This document shows, piece after piece, positions 35,605 through 46,035 of a DNA stretch of 64,000 nucleotides. This stretch comes from Bidens hawaiensis (taxonomy: Eukaryota > Streptophyta > Magnoliopsida > Asterales > Asteraceae). The stretch's first letter is position 1. Each line of letters opens with the position of its first letter. The position numbers and the translations under genes are program-made. The DNA lies in assembly GCA_021521415.1 (NCBI GenBank), contig JAIQDT010002833.1, forward strand, positions 62,001 through 126,000. Reading direction: 5' to 3'. The notes beneath the pieces are model-generated. The model saw nothing but the letters and a program-made list of their open reading frames with translations, was not told the DNA's origin and searched no databases.

Positions 35605-36085
35605 AAGACTTTGGTGCGCAAAGACCCTATTGGGCCACTTAGCGGCACCTTAACGGTGGATTTTTTTTTTCTTTTAGTTTTTCTTATTTTTGTTTTGCTT
35701 TTTTTGTTATTGTTTTGTTTTAGTTTCACTACCGTAACAAGAACCAACTGAGTGTCGGTATTTTTTCGTTTAGTGTCGGTATCGTAAAGAACATGACGGA
35801 AACCGTCCAAATTGCATAGACTAATCGCCTTAACATCCGGGATCAACAACGGTTGAGTTTTACCAACGCTCGAGTTCTACTGACCGACGCTGCCTTATTG
35901 GTCTGCCTTAATTTTTGTAACTTTTGTTTTACTTTTGGTTTTTGTACCGACACAAAAACTCGTGTAACCAAAACCGACCGAATTCTTATTGACTTACCGC
36001 CTTAGTGCTTAGGTTTACCACCACTTGAGTTTTACTGACCTGCCCCGGCACAACGCGCCGAGTAGAAAACTAGTTATAAATGATA
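35605..36085 (-). repeat. Dispersed repeat family, copy 2 (inverted)
   Basis: CCCTATTGGGCCACTTAGCGGC at the left is the reverse complement of the right end of copy 1 (17395-17935). CCGGCACAACGCGCCGAGTA at the right matches its left end. The copies are 18 kb apart in inverted orientation. The 85-codon minus frame here is not a gene. Confidence 0.65.
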
Positions 36086-36299
36086 TCTTTTTTTGAATAA
36101 TACGCCCTAATTGCGGTGTGCCCATATGATGTATATATGTGTGAACCATCGGGTGGGCAAAACTGAAATTGCACTAATTTTGACGTTATTTTGCTAATCT
36201 CGTGAAAATAACATTAAAAGTGGCGGAAGGTTAATCAAGCATCATGTGGTGGCGTTGATAGCCGAAATACAAGGGTATATGCGACAATCGGCCGGTGTC

Positions 36300-36513
36300 G
36301 GGGTGGTTGAGTGTTTATGTTCCTTATGTACAAGGCTTGATGCAAAACTACTATCGAGCCGGGGGTCTCACCGAAAGCAGCCTCTCTATTCCTACAGGGT
36401 AGAGGTAAGGCTGTCTACATCTTACCCTCCTCAGACCCTACCATAGTTTTGCTATTGGTGGGATTTACTGAGTAAGATAATGATGATGATGATGATGATG
36501 ATAATGATCCTTT
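36300..36513 (+). mobile_element. Au-like SINE
   Basis: GAGCCGGGGGTCTC, AGCAGCCTCTCTATTCC, AGAGGTAAGGCTGTCTACA and CTTACCCTCCTCAGACCC, then GGTGGGATTTACTGAG, follow the consensus order of a widespread angiosperm SINE (Au/TS type). It ends in a run of GAT units instead of TTG. The 5' tRNA-like head is decayed. Confidence 0.8.
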
Positions 36514-37143
36514 TTTAATAAAAAATCGGATATTGATTTTATTATATCCTTATTTTAAAGGATTTTCATATCAAATATTTGGTGAGATTAATTTTTAATT
36601 TAATGAGATGTCATAACCCTGTTTAAAGGCCATCTGGGTTTAGTGAGATCCATACTCGTGAATTCGGATCAAATACATGAGAAACCTCCATTTACAAATA
36701 AAGCAATCTGGTAGCTTGAGAGAATATAAGGATGTTTCGTTTATATATATTTAAGATCCGTATGAATAATTGACTTGAATTGACTCGCAATATAAAGCTA
36801 GTGTTCAAGCTCATCTATTAATCGAGCTTCAATTTCGACTCGAGCTTCAATAGAGTAGCTTGGCTTAACTCATTTACACGTTAAGTATGCGCATGCACCA
36901 TTTAACATTTTTTCTTAAATAAAATGATTTTTAATAACTAAGACCGAGCTAGCAAACGAGTGCAGATAATTTAGTTAATAACAAATCACATAGAATCAAA
37001 CATATTGACGTGTATTTTTCATACTAATGTTCTTTATAAGACACAAAATTGTTTTCTTGTAATAAAATAAACCCCCAAAAGGAAGTCGTTATCATCATCC
37101 AATATTCATTCATAGCCCAAAATATCAAGCATCAACAAAAATG

Positions 37144-37145
<2 letters not shown>

Positions 37146-37215
<70 letters not shown>
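37146..37215. repeat. (TA)n microsatellite
   Basis: About 35 TA units, absent from the corresponding place in unit B. Confidence 0.97.
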
Positions 37216-37216
<1 letters not shown>

Positions 37217-37354
37217 TACAAAAATATATAACTATCGTACTTTTATCGATGTTTTCAAAACCAGATTCACGATTGAGTAGTCCTAACCTGTCTTCATTTA
37301 GGCTGATCAGTTATGAAAACATTGTTTTTGATACATGACGAAGAAAATTTTTAT

Positions 37355-37657
37355 CTAGACGATAGGTGAATGTCGATTTGTGTATTGAACGGAGAACGAT
37401 CGAGGGAATATATCAATCTTGTTTCTCCACTCCGATCCTTGATCAAAATTTTGGGCGTAGTTGTGCTCGTCATAAAAAACTCGAGCGTTCTTCGTCGGCA
37501 GTCTCATTAGAAACTTCTTTCTTTCTCTTCTTAACTTCTGCCATATAACTTTCCATACATACTTTAAAGTCCCGCTTGGCTCATGACTAGTTGAACCATA
37601 TCGATCACGAACACGATCGGGTTTGACTGTTGCGCTACGCCACATCTTGGCATCCAT
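37355..37657 (-). CDS. Small plant protein of unknown function, paralogue 2
   Basis: 100 residues, intronless, starting MDAKMWRSATVKPDRVRD. It keeps VWKVIWQKLRRERKKFLMR, PTKNARV, YAQNFDQGSEW and RSFSVQYTN. It is nearest to copy 3, with which it shares more than a kilobase of flanking DNA. The start ATG precedes the MWRS core by four codons, as in copies 1 and 4. The frame is complete. Function is unknown, and the soluble basic/acidic layout would suit a small interaction protein, which is only a guess. Confidence 0.8.
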   Translation of the reverse strand: MDAKMWRSATVKPDRVRDRYGSTSHEPSGTLKYVWKVIWQKLRRERKKFLMRLPTKNARVFYDEHNYAQNFDQGSEWRNKIDIFPRSFSVQYTNRHSPIV

Positions 37658-37734
37658 AGTTAGATCCTGTCTTGAATGTTAGCTAGGGCCTTTTGTTTCG
37701 TGAGGACTAAAGTGTGATTCTTTAAAGAAAGAAT

Positions 37735-37764
37735 AGTTAGTAGGGTTAAATGAACTATAACTAT
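37735..37764 (-). promoter_or_regulatory. Conserved promoter block of small-protein gene 2
   Basis: On the minus strand ATAGTTATAGTTCATTTAAC then CCTACTAACT, 78 bp before the start. It corresponds to the blocks at 22315 and 40176. Confidence 0.6.
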
Positions 37765-38080
37765 ACATACATATATATGTGTAAGATAAGGTTAAATAAA
37801 AACCCACTTAAGTATATATATATATATACACTTATATATGCACTTGTGTATGTACCATGGTCAAAATGGGTGACTATAAATGGTCAAGAAGACAACAAGA
37901 TTAAGGTCAACAAGATCTAGCAAGATGATAGTATGTGTATACAAAAAACAATACCATGTGAATTAAGAATGTTGTATATATTTATTTCATAAATTCTTTC
38001 AAGTGCATAGCTTTTCTTTTTTTCTTTAGAATGCTATCAAATGATGCTTTAAAACACATATTTACTTGGTATTTTGATAA

Positions 38081-39094
38081 CATGACAATGATATTTGATT
38101 AATTCCATTCTTCTTTATACCTTTTTTTTCTTCTCTTTTTTTTTCCTTTCTATTGGAGTAACGGTGTAAACTGTAAAGGACTCGAGTAAAGTCCAAACTC
38201 AACAACACTAAACTTTTTCTCATTTTATTTAAAAGAGCTCGAGTTTGCCCTTGTTTCGAATCCTATGCTTGAAACTTGAACTTGAGTTCTTAAGTAATAA
38301 TACAATTTGAGTTTGGGTTGCTTATTAAATATTTTTATTTGTATTATAATCTTTGTAATTAAATATAAATTATGAAGTTTTTTTAATCATAATTATAAGT
38401 ATAATATAAACACTAAATGGTGAACAACTAAACATGTTTATGAATTTAAAGTATCATCATTTTTATATAGTTCATAAGATGATATGCAACATTTTATTGG
38501 TTATGTTATATGGGATATTCTTCTATTAACCTTTTAGATTATGGGTCGTGTCAAATTAACATCTGCCGAACGAAAGATGGTTTCAGATCTATTAATCCTC
38601 TGTTCTATACTCATACTGTAACTCGTTTAATTAAAATGTTTATTCATCAACCTATTTAATAAAACATGTTAATTCTTCAAGCCGTTTATTACTAGAATAA
38701 AAAAAAGTATATTATAAGGCTAATCTACCAACCCATTTACGATCCGCTTATACCATTATTTCAATATGTTAATCCTTTTATTACCTTCCAAACCGTTTAC
38801 GGTTTGTATAACCTAATTACAAAGTGTCAGTCGTGAGTTCATATATAGTATTTTAACCGATTTTTAGAAACTTCATTTGATTTTTTTCTTCGTTAAGTAG
38901 TCTCAAATTTGTGTGTGTAACGAACCGAATTTTGCACCAATTTGTAGAAATATTGGGGTGAACACTAAACAATTTGTTTAAAACAATGAGCAAATAAATT
39001 GAAAACTCACTTTGTTATAATATACCAAAAAATGCCCAAATTTTAAATAAAATGATTTTTTATTTTGTGTATTGGTTTTATTAATAGGTCGATG
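38081..39094. other. AT-rich spacer, no gene seen
   Basis: Only repeat-like CTCGAG/TTTGAGTTT words and AT-rich DNA between the two duplication units. Confidence 0.5.
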
Positions 39095-39360
39095 TCGGTC
39101 TCAACTAACAAATTGTCTGATAACGATCCCATGTTTTATCATATTTGTTCCCAACAGTCTACGACTAACAGAATGCTAATGCCGTTAGTTGCAGGTCGCC
39201 GAGAAAACACTTTTGCCCAGAAAACTCACATTTTTTCCTGCAAATATTATGACTTTTCCGGCCAAAAGTGTTTTTCCGACGACCTGCAACTAGTGGCGTT
39301 AGCATTCTGTTAGTCACAGACCATTGAGATTTGGGAACAAATATGATAGAATATGAGACT
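39095..39360. mobile_element. Foldback element between the duplicated units
   Basis: ATATTTGTTCCCAACAGTCT, GACTAACAGAATGCTAATGC, GTTAGTTGCAGGTCG and AAAACACTTTTG on the left are the reverse complement of CAAAAGTGTTTTT, CGACCTGCAACTAGTGG, GCGTTAGCATTCTGTTAGTC and TTGGGAACAAATATGA on the right. Arms are roughly 110 bp with a 30-bp loop. The 82-codon frame at 39065 crosses the hairpin and is not a gene. Confidence 0.88.
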
Positions 39361-39794
39361 AATTGAGACTAACCGCAACTAAAAGATATAGCTAAAATTA
39401 ATAAAAATTAAATATGAGCCAGCTAGCGAGTTTATTAATTATTACTTTATGCCAAATCACATAGAATCAAAAATATTGATTGATATTTTTCGTGCAACTG
39501 TTTTTGAAGACATTAAATATAATTTTTTGTATTAAAAGAAACCCAGAAATGAAATGAAGAAAATGACTTGATCATTATCAACAACCAACATTCATTCATA
39601 GCTCAAACCTTCAAATATCAACCACAATGGGATAAAAGATAATTACAAGCTAGTACAAAAATATATTACAATCACGTACTTATCAGTGTTTTCAGAACCA
39701 GACCACAAACTGGCTGGTACCCTTAAGTTGTCTTCATTTAGCCCATCAAGGTATGAAAACATTGTTTTTGACACATGCTAGACGGTTGAAATCA

Positions 39795-40088
39795 CTATCT
39801 AGATGATAGGCGAATGTCGATTTGTGATTGAACTGAGAATGATCGAGGGAGTATATCAATCTCGTTTCTCCACTCTGATCCTTGATCAAAATTTTGAGCA
39901 TAATTGTACTCATCATAAGAAACTCGAGCATTCTTCGTGGGCAATCTCATCATAAACTTCTTTTTCTCTCTCGTTAACTTCTGCCATATAACTTTCCACA
40001 CTGACTTTGAAGATCCACTTGGCTCATGAGTAGTTGAACCAACTTGGTCACGAACACGATCAGCTTTGACTGTCGAGCTACGCCACAT
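39795..40088 (-). CDS. Small plant protein of unknown function, paralogue 3 (altered ends)
   Basis: 97 residues from an internal MWRSSTVKADRVRDQ. The start used by the other copies is lost because ATG is AAG (ACCAAGGATTCCAAGATG), so translation must begin four codons later. The core VWKVIWQKLTREKKKFMMR, YAQNFDQGSEWRNEIDIL and PRSFSVQ is intact. One base is missing after FSVQ compared with copy 2, so the last residues change from YTNRHSP to SQIDIRLSSR. It may still be functional, since both changes are at the extreme ends, or be starting to decay. Confidence 0.7.
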   Translation of the reverse strand: MWRSSTVKADRVRDQVGSTTHEPSGSSKSVWKVIWQKLTREKKKFMMRLPTKNARVSYDEYNYAQNFDQGSEWRNEIDILPRSFSVQSQIDIRLSSR

Positions 40089-40175
40089 CTTGGAATCCTT
40101 GGTTAGGGGTTGTCTTATGTTGACTTAGCCTTTTGTCTTCGTGAGGACTCAAGGGTGGATCTTTAAAGGAAGAAT

Positions 40176-40205
40176 AGTTAGTAGGATTAGAGGAGCTATA
40201 AGTAT
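40176..40205 (-). promoter_or_regulatory. Conserved promoter block of small-protein gene 3
   Basis: On the minus strand ATACTTATAGCTCCTCTAAT then CCTACTAACT. It sits about 87 bp before the internal start. Confidence 0.55.
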
Positions 40206-40440
40206 ACATATATGTATACACACGCTTGTGTAGTTGTGTATGCATATAATGGTCTTAAGAAGACAACTATATAAAGGTCAACAATTTCTAGCAATATGAG
40301 TTTGTTTATGAAAACAACAATACCATGTGATTTAAGAATGATGTATATTTTATTTGAGGGATTAGTTTAGGTGCAAAGTTTTTCTTTCTTTTATCTATTT
40401 TTGTCTTCAAAAGAAATGTTATTATATGATGCCTTTTAAC

Positions 40441-40441
40441 A

Positions 40442-40490
<49 letters not shown>
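40441..40490. repeat. (AAT)n microsatellite
   Basis: About sixteen AAT units at the edge of duplication unit B. Confidence 0.95.
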
Positions 40491-40494
<4 letters not shown>

Positions 40495-40515
40495 TAATTT
40501 GGTATGATATTTTAT

Positions 40516-41720
40516 TAAAACTTTCTTTTAGAAATTATAATTTTTTTATTTTTTATTGTTAGAAGTAAAGTAATTTGAATGGTTCACGAGCTATTCTCTG
40601 AACTCTTGGTTAGTTTACAACCCTAATTTTTTTTTATTCTTCTTATCTTTTTATTTATCACTCTTTAATAACCTTTATTAATTAATCAAACTTAATTATT
40701 CCATAAGATATGTTTACTAATATTTGTTTGTTTGATGAATTATCATTTGTTTTTCTTCTTCTTATTATTATCATTATTATTTTATACTAACATATTATTT
40801 TGTAAGATTTATGGGGTATAAGCGGGCCTAGCCAAGCGAAACCCGACATCTCCAAACTCGTTCTCAGCTCATTTAGTTTTAATAGATATTGGGTCAACTC
40901 ACGAGCACATACATTATTAATTAGGGGTGTAAATGAGTGGCATTACTCACGAGCTTGCGGTCGACTTGTTAAAGAATTATATAAAACATTCATGGCAATC
41001 AAAACCGTAAATTTACTTAGTATCATACCAACACATCTATTAATTTTTTTATTACAAGTGATTTATTTTATTAAGTTTGAACTTTGATACAGCTAAGTTC
41101 ATCTCATTTTATATAATAGATCTCAATTTTAGCTCACTGGCCTTATATTTAAATTTTGGGATTGAGATATCAAATAATTTTGTAAACATATAAACTACAA
41201 ACATCTTTCAGCTGCTTTATTTAGTATAAATAAATCACTAAAGTACAAATTTTCATTTCTACCAAACATGTCCACATACATCTATCTATATGTATGTGTG
41301 ATGATTTCTCTTGATTGATGAGAATAACCTATTTTTAAGGTTTGTTGTGTTCATAAAGATGAACTACTTTTTAGGTTGGTTACTTGGTTAGGTGTTCCAC
41401 TTATGTTCAAGTTAATTGAAATATAAGCTTTGGTGTCAATCATGTCGTGTTGGCGGGCATGCCATTGGTCAATGCAAGCACGAACCATATATTTCTTTGT
41501 GTCAATACATCAACCCTAACTCGTTTAACCGTTTATCTAAACGTGTCAAATAGGTTGACAGATAATAATCAAGTCGTAAATGTGTTAATTGGATGGTGGT
41601 TGTAAAAAATAGGTTAAACGGATTATAAAAGTTGAGTGTTATATTTAACACGGTAAATAGATCAACCAAACACATTTAAAAGGGTCATAATCATGTTTTT
41701 AAATGGTTAGATATGACAAC
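40516..41720. other. AT-rich spacer, no gene seen
   Basis: No gene-like frame. A degraded MITE patch (TAGGGGTGTAAATGAG at 40923) lacks a clear partner end. Confidence 0.5.
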
Positions 41721-42270
41721 AAGGGGTGTGCATGGGTCGGTTTGGAGCAGTTTTAGGTCAAATCCATAACCATAACCGATCCAATCCATTTTGGCAGTTT
41801 TGGTTAATCGGTTTTGAAGGTTATAGCGAGTGTTACGAGTCAGTTAACCATGACCAAACAATGTAATTGAGCCTGAAATTTTGGTACCAAATATAACAAA
41901 AAAAAATGACATGACATGATCAAACAAAATGTATAATCCATAATATTAATACCATATATTCAAACAAACGATAAATGCATTAACTTTTTTAGTAAAAAGT
42001 ATGAGCATTATTAGTTTATTATCTTCTTATATATTCTCCAAAATATCAGCGTCTTCTAATTGCACTCAATAAAGTTGAGAATCTTGTTAATGTGGTTGTT
42101 TGGTTATAGCGGGTTTGGAATGATCCTTAACCAAAATCGACCCGTATTTGGCGGTTTTCAAAAATTTATTAAACCGACCCATTGTTTATGTCGGTTATCG
42201 GTTAAAATTGGTTCGAGTATGTCAGTTTTGGTTCAGTTAACGGTTATAACGATTAATTTGCACCCCTAAA
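41721..42270. mobile_element. hAT-like MITE (550 bp)
   Basis: The ends AAGGGGTGTGCA and TTGCACCCCTAAA are inverted. The flanks ATGACAAC (41713) and TTGACAAC (42271) agree at 7 of 8 bases. The interior has GGTCGGTTTGG and CCATAACCGATCC words. No coding content. Confidence 0.75.
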
Positions 42271-43173
42271 TTGACAACTTAAAGTGTGATTATTTTCTTT
42301 TCGTGTATTGGTCTTAAATTGACATCCTAACAACAATCAAAACTATAAAATGGTTAGGCGTTTGGTAATTGAGCATTTATGGTGGATTTGTCGATGTTGA
42401 ATTGTGTTTTTTAATAGCTTTAAAATTTGGTTAGTTGTTGCATTTCACTCAGCATTATTTTGTTTTTATAAATAGTTTTAAATTTTCTACTCCCGGCACA
42501 AAACTAGGTACAAATAGTTGAAACTGGTATATCGAACCAAAACCAGATCGAACTTGACTAAGACCGGTTATGAATGATCTGATTCTCAAACCAACGATTA
42601 AAAGATTCAATTCTTGCCTTTAGCCCACTAAAAGATTAAAATTGGTGTACGCCACCCCTCCTGACTGGTAACATCGGCAACATAAGACAATAAAATCACG
42701 TGTCATATAATAAATCAGGCAGTGCCGGAGTATTATCCTCGTACCTTTACAATATATTTCCACCTCCTTACCACTAAGGTAACATCGTAGGGACACAAGT
42801 TGATATTAGATCCAAAACTAGTTATAGTATGTATTATTTTCACATTAGGTTATTTTATGAGAAGTAACAATCAAAATCAAACTTTAGTAAATAAAAATTC
42901 CAAGAAATTAAAAAATAATACAAAAACAAAAAATGAATACCAGTATATATCAAAAACCTTATTTACTAGGGCATCAATCCAAATGGGATTAAAAATAATA
43001 ATAATACTAATATATTGAAAATACTAGCTTGAGAACTGCGTATTACACTGGTAGTTGAATAGAACAACTGAACAAGTGAAACTTTAGTCAATAAATGTCA
43101 TTTTTCTAGCAATGAACTACCTGGACGTCTATCTAGTAACCACATTCCTTACCAAACTCGATGAAGTAATCGT
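42271..43173. other. AT-rich spacer, no gene seen
   Basis: Small frames only, without motifs. TE debris near 42500-42700. Confidence 0.5.
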
Positions 43174-43473
43174 CTAAACAATGATCGAAGCCCGTTTTGT
43201 GTATTGAACAGAGAAAGACCGCGACAATATATCAAGCTCATTCCTCCATTCATGTCCTTGATCAAAGTTTTGAACATAACTCTCTTCATCATAAGAAACT
43301 CGAGCATGCTTCATTGCGGATCGCATCATAAACTTCTTTTTCTCTCTTTTTAACTTCTTCCACAAAAGTTTCAACAAAGATTTTGAAGACTCACTTGGCT
43401 CATGAATCGAGCTGGATCCGTCATGAACTCGCGCATATTTGACCGTTGAGCTATGACCCATCTTGACATCCAT
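43174..43473 (-). CDS. Small plant protein of unknown function, paralogue 4 (divergent)
   Basis: 99 residues, intronless, starting MDVKMGHSSTVKYARVHD. It is the most diverged copy: WRSS is GHSS and VWKVIWQKL is LLKLLWKKL. KREKKKFMMR, YDEESYVQNFDQGHEWRNELDIL and RSFSVQYT are kept. Changes spread while the C-terminal motif stays, which suggests selection on the protein. A TA-rich promoter area lies at 43540-43615. The upstream block seen in the other copies is not obvious here. Confidence 0.78.
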   Translation of the reverse strand: MDVKMGHSSTVKYARVHDGSSSIHEPSESSKSLLKLLWKKLKREKKKFMMRSAMKHARVSYDEESYVQNFDQGHEWRNELDILSRSFSVQYTKRASIIV

Positions 43474-43535
43474 GGCTTATAAGTTATAGCACCTAAAGTT
43501 TGAACAGTTTCTTGAGTTTTCACTAGGGTTTTTGT

Positions 43536-43539
<4 letters not shown>

Positions 43540-43566
<27 letters not shown>

Positions 43567-43615
43567 GTACATTTCTATGTGTATGTGTACATATAATATA
43601 TATATATATATGTAT
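43540..43615. repeat. TA-rich microsatellites upstream of small-protein gene 4
   Basis: Two TA runs (43541-43564 and 43595-43612) around ATGTGTACAT. The open frames on both strands here are artefacts. Confidence 0.9.
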
Positions 43616-43879
43616 AATGTCATAGTGTGGGTATGTGTGCATATTATGGTCAAAATGGAAAAGATAATTACAAGATTAGGGTCAACAAATTCAGGCAGGA
43701 TTAGCGTTTGTTTATACTTAAACAAGTATCAATGAATGTGACTAAGATGGTTGGGTATTATATTTGTCTTAAATATATAAATTACCATATGTTGTTACCT
43801 TGTGAGTTGTGTATATTTTACTTGATTATTATTCATTTGGCATACTTCCAAATATAGATTAGATAAGTTAATTATTGAA

Positions 43880-44667
43880 AAATAAGTTAAATACAGTTTG
43901 GGGTGTTTGGAATTTTTTATTTTCATCAACTTATAACTAATTTTTGAAAAGTTAATAAGGTGTTTGGCAAATCATAAGTCCTTATAGATTTTAACTTATG
44001 CAGAAGGACAAATAAAGGGATTTTGAAAAGTAAAGAATTTGTAACTTATTAAGTTAATAGGTTTGATTTACCTATTACACCCCTATAACCCTCCAAACTC
44101 ATTACCCTCCTTTTAAAAAATCATCATTTTTAGTCATTTTGGTTTTTCTCAACATATAAGTTAATCCAAACATTTTTTTTTTAAAAACTTCTTTTAAAAA
44201 ATTCATAAGTTAATAAGTCCTTTTAACAAAAAGTCATTTTTCATTTAAGAGGGTGTTTGGGATTGCTTATTTAACTTTAAAAGTGTTTTTTTGTCAAAAG
44301 TGCTTATTGGCTTCTGGCTTTTTGAAAAGGAGTTTTTAAAAAAAGTGTTTGCATTAGCTTATGTGGTTGGAAAAGTCATAAGCACTTTTTAAAAAATGTT
44401 TGGCTTAGCTTATTTACATAAAATGACCAAAAAGGGTAAAGGGTGGGTAAATTAGTAAAAATCCAATAAAAAAGTCAAAAGCATTTTTGAAAAGCTCCAA
44501 ATTGGGGCTTTTGGAAAAATGCTTTTTCAAGTCAATCAAAAAGCCAAAACAAAAAAGGGCTTTTACAAACACCTTTTTTGCTTATTGGCTTCTTGAAAAA
44601 GCCAATAAGCATTTTTCAAACGCAATCCCAAACACCCTCTAAATAAGCAATCCCAAACACACTCTTA
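43880..44667. mobile_element. MITE with 28-bp terminal inverted repeats, beside a related degraded one
   Basis: TAAGAGGGTGTTTGGGATTG at 44246 pairs with CAATCCCAAACACACTCTTA ending at 44667. An inner copy of the right end (GCAATCCCAAACACCCTCT) lies at 44624-44642. The interior arms (AAAAGTGCTTATTGGCTT and complement) also pair. DNA at 43880-44245 with GGGGTGTTTGG and TAAGTTAATAAGTCC words looks like an older relative. Target duplications are not clear. Confidence 0.7.
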
Positions 44668-44819
44668 ATTGATAACTATTAATATTAATCACATGCCAAT
44701 GATTCCTAGCCTAGACGATTGAGATGAGGCACCCAAAGACTTCATTATAAAAGTGGAAGGTTCTGGGTTTAGGTCTCACACGTGACAAAAAAATAGGGAG
44801 TTCTAGATTGGATCAGGGA

Positions 44820-45141
44820 TAGAGGTGGGCAAATAAACCAGTTAACTGAATCAACCTGAAATCGAATCGAAACCAAAAGGGTTTGAAACTGATTATGTAG
44901 AAACCAGTTTGGAATTGATTGAAACCGTAGGTTCGGAATTGGTTTGTAATTTCCTCCACCAAAACCGGCCAAAGGGGCAAAAACCGATCAAAACCCGAAC
45001 CAAAACCAATTGTAACCTGGTCAAGAAACTGATTTCAACCTGAACCGAAACTAATCATAAACCAATTTTACTTCTATTGACCAAACCAAACTGTTTTCAA
45101 CCCAAACCGGTTTTGAGGTTAAACCGGTTTGTGCACCTTTA
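44820..45141. mobile_element. hAT-like MITE (322 bp)
   Basis: The ends TAGAGGTGGGCAAA and TTTGTGCACCTTTA are inverted. The flanks ATCAGGGA and GTCAGGGA agree at 7 of 8. The interior is made of CCAAAACC/GGTTTTG words. Confidence 0.75.
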
Positions 45142-45289
45142 GTCAGGGAATCCATTAAAAAAAACAAGTTAACTAACACTTGAAAGTTTACCCACCAAAT
45201 TTGATGTGCCCATTAAACAAGTTGCCTATTTTTTTTTTAATTTTAATGGAAAATTTATTTATTTAATCATTGTTAGACTTTCCATTTCC

Positions 45290-46035
45290 AAACCTAAGTG
45301 TTTAAAAGCTTTGCCTTTGCCTTTGCCAATAAACCACCACCCTCGGGCTATCACTTTTACCCGAAACTCAAACCCAACCCGAGTAACCCCGTACCCGAAC
45401 TAACCCAACCCAACAAACCTGAACCCGAGAAAAGACAAATTCGAACCCAAACCGAAGTAATTCGGGTTAGTTCTTGGGTCCAGATTCCGGGTTTCGTGTC
45501 AACCCGAAAAACCGGAATAAAATTTTAGTATTAAAACGAAATAATAATATGTCTATATCGGATGTTATCATTCTACCTATTATGGATAGATTAATTATTA
45601 TTTATTATTTATTACTGTTTTCGATTTAGCAATAAAAACAACCATAATCGAACACCCTAATAATGACATATTGAATACGATTATATAAGTTTTGTTTATT
45701 ATGATTAGGCTTTGTAAAATTTTACTCTTTTTTAGATTTTTTTTCCAATGTTATTTTTGTTTTGTTATTGGTTATATAAGTTACGAGTGAAAAAGAACAT
45801 CTTAGCTTTTGTTTTAGTGTTGTATTTTTTTTAAATTTTTTTTGTTTTTCAGGAAACTCGAAACCTGATTAATACAACCCGTAAAAACCTGAACTCGAAC
45901 TACCCAAACCCGAAAAAAACCGTAAGAGATTGGGTTGGGTTTTCGGTGTAAAATTTGAACTTTGAAACACGAATATCCCGACCCGAAAAACCCGAAACCC
46001 CAAAAACTAGCCCCAAAAACACCCCTGCACCACCC
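45290..46035. repeat. Degraded CCCGAA-rich element
   Basis: AACCCGAA and ACCCGAAAC words lie at 45340-45530 and 45850-46020 around an AT-rich core, ending AACACCCCTGCACC. It looks like another MITE whose left terminus is lost. Confidence 0.45.

Larger units (their letters stand above)
35491..36665. repeat. Short direct duplication about 1.1 kb apart
   Basis: AATGAGATGT(T/C)ATAACC...TTTGGTGAGATCCAT(G/A) is present at 35491-35550 and again near 36600-36660. Confidence 0.6.
36950..38080. repeat. Segmental duplication unit A (contains small-protein gene 2)
   Basis: It matches 39420-40515 in order: AGCTAGC(A/G)AACGAG, AAATCACATAGAATCAAA, CATTCATTCATAGC(C/T)CAAA, the gene itself, the upstream block, and downstream CAATACCATGTGA(A/T)TTAAGAATG. 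Insertions of TA runs differ between copies. The unit is about 1.1 kb and the offset about 2.44 kb. Confidence 0.85.
39420..40515. repeat. Segmental duplication unit B (contains small-protein gene 3)
   Basis: Counterpart of 36950-38080. Many substitutions and small indels separate the two, so the duplication is not very recent. Confidence 0.85.

Noticed and set aside
43477..43735. Tyr/Ile-rich frames on both strands
   Set aside because: They translate TA and CATA microsatellites.
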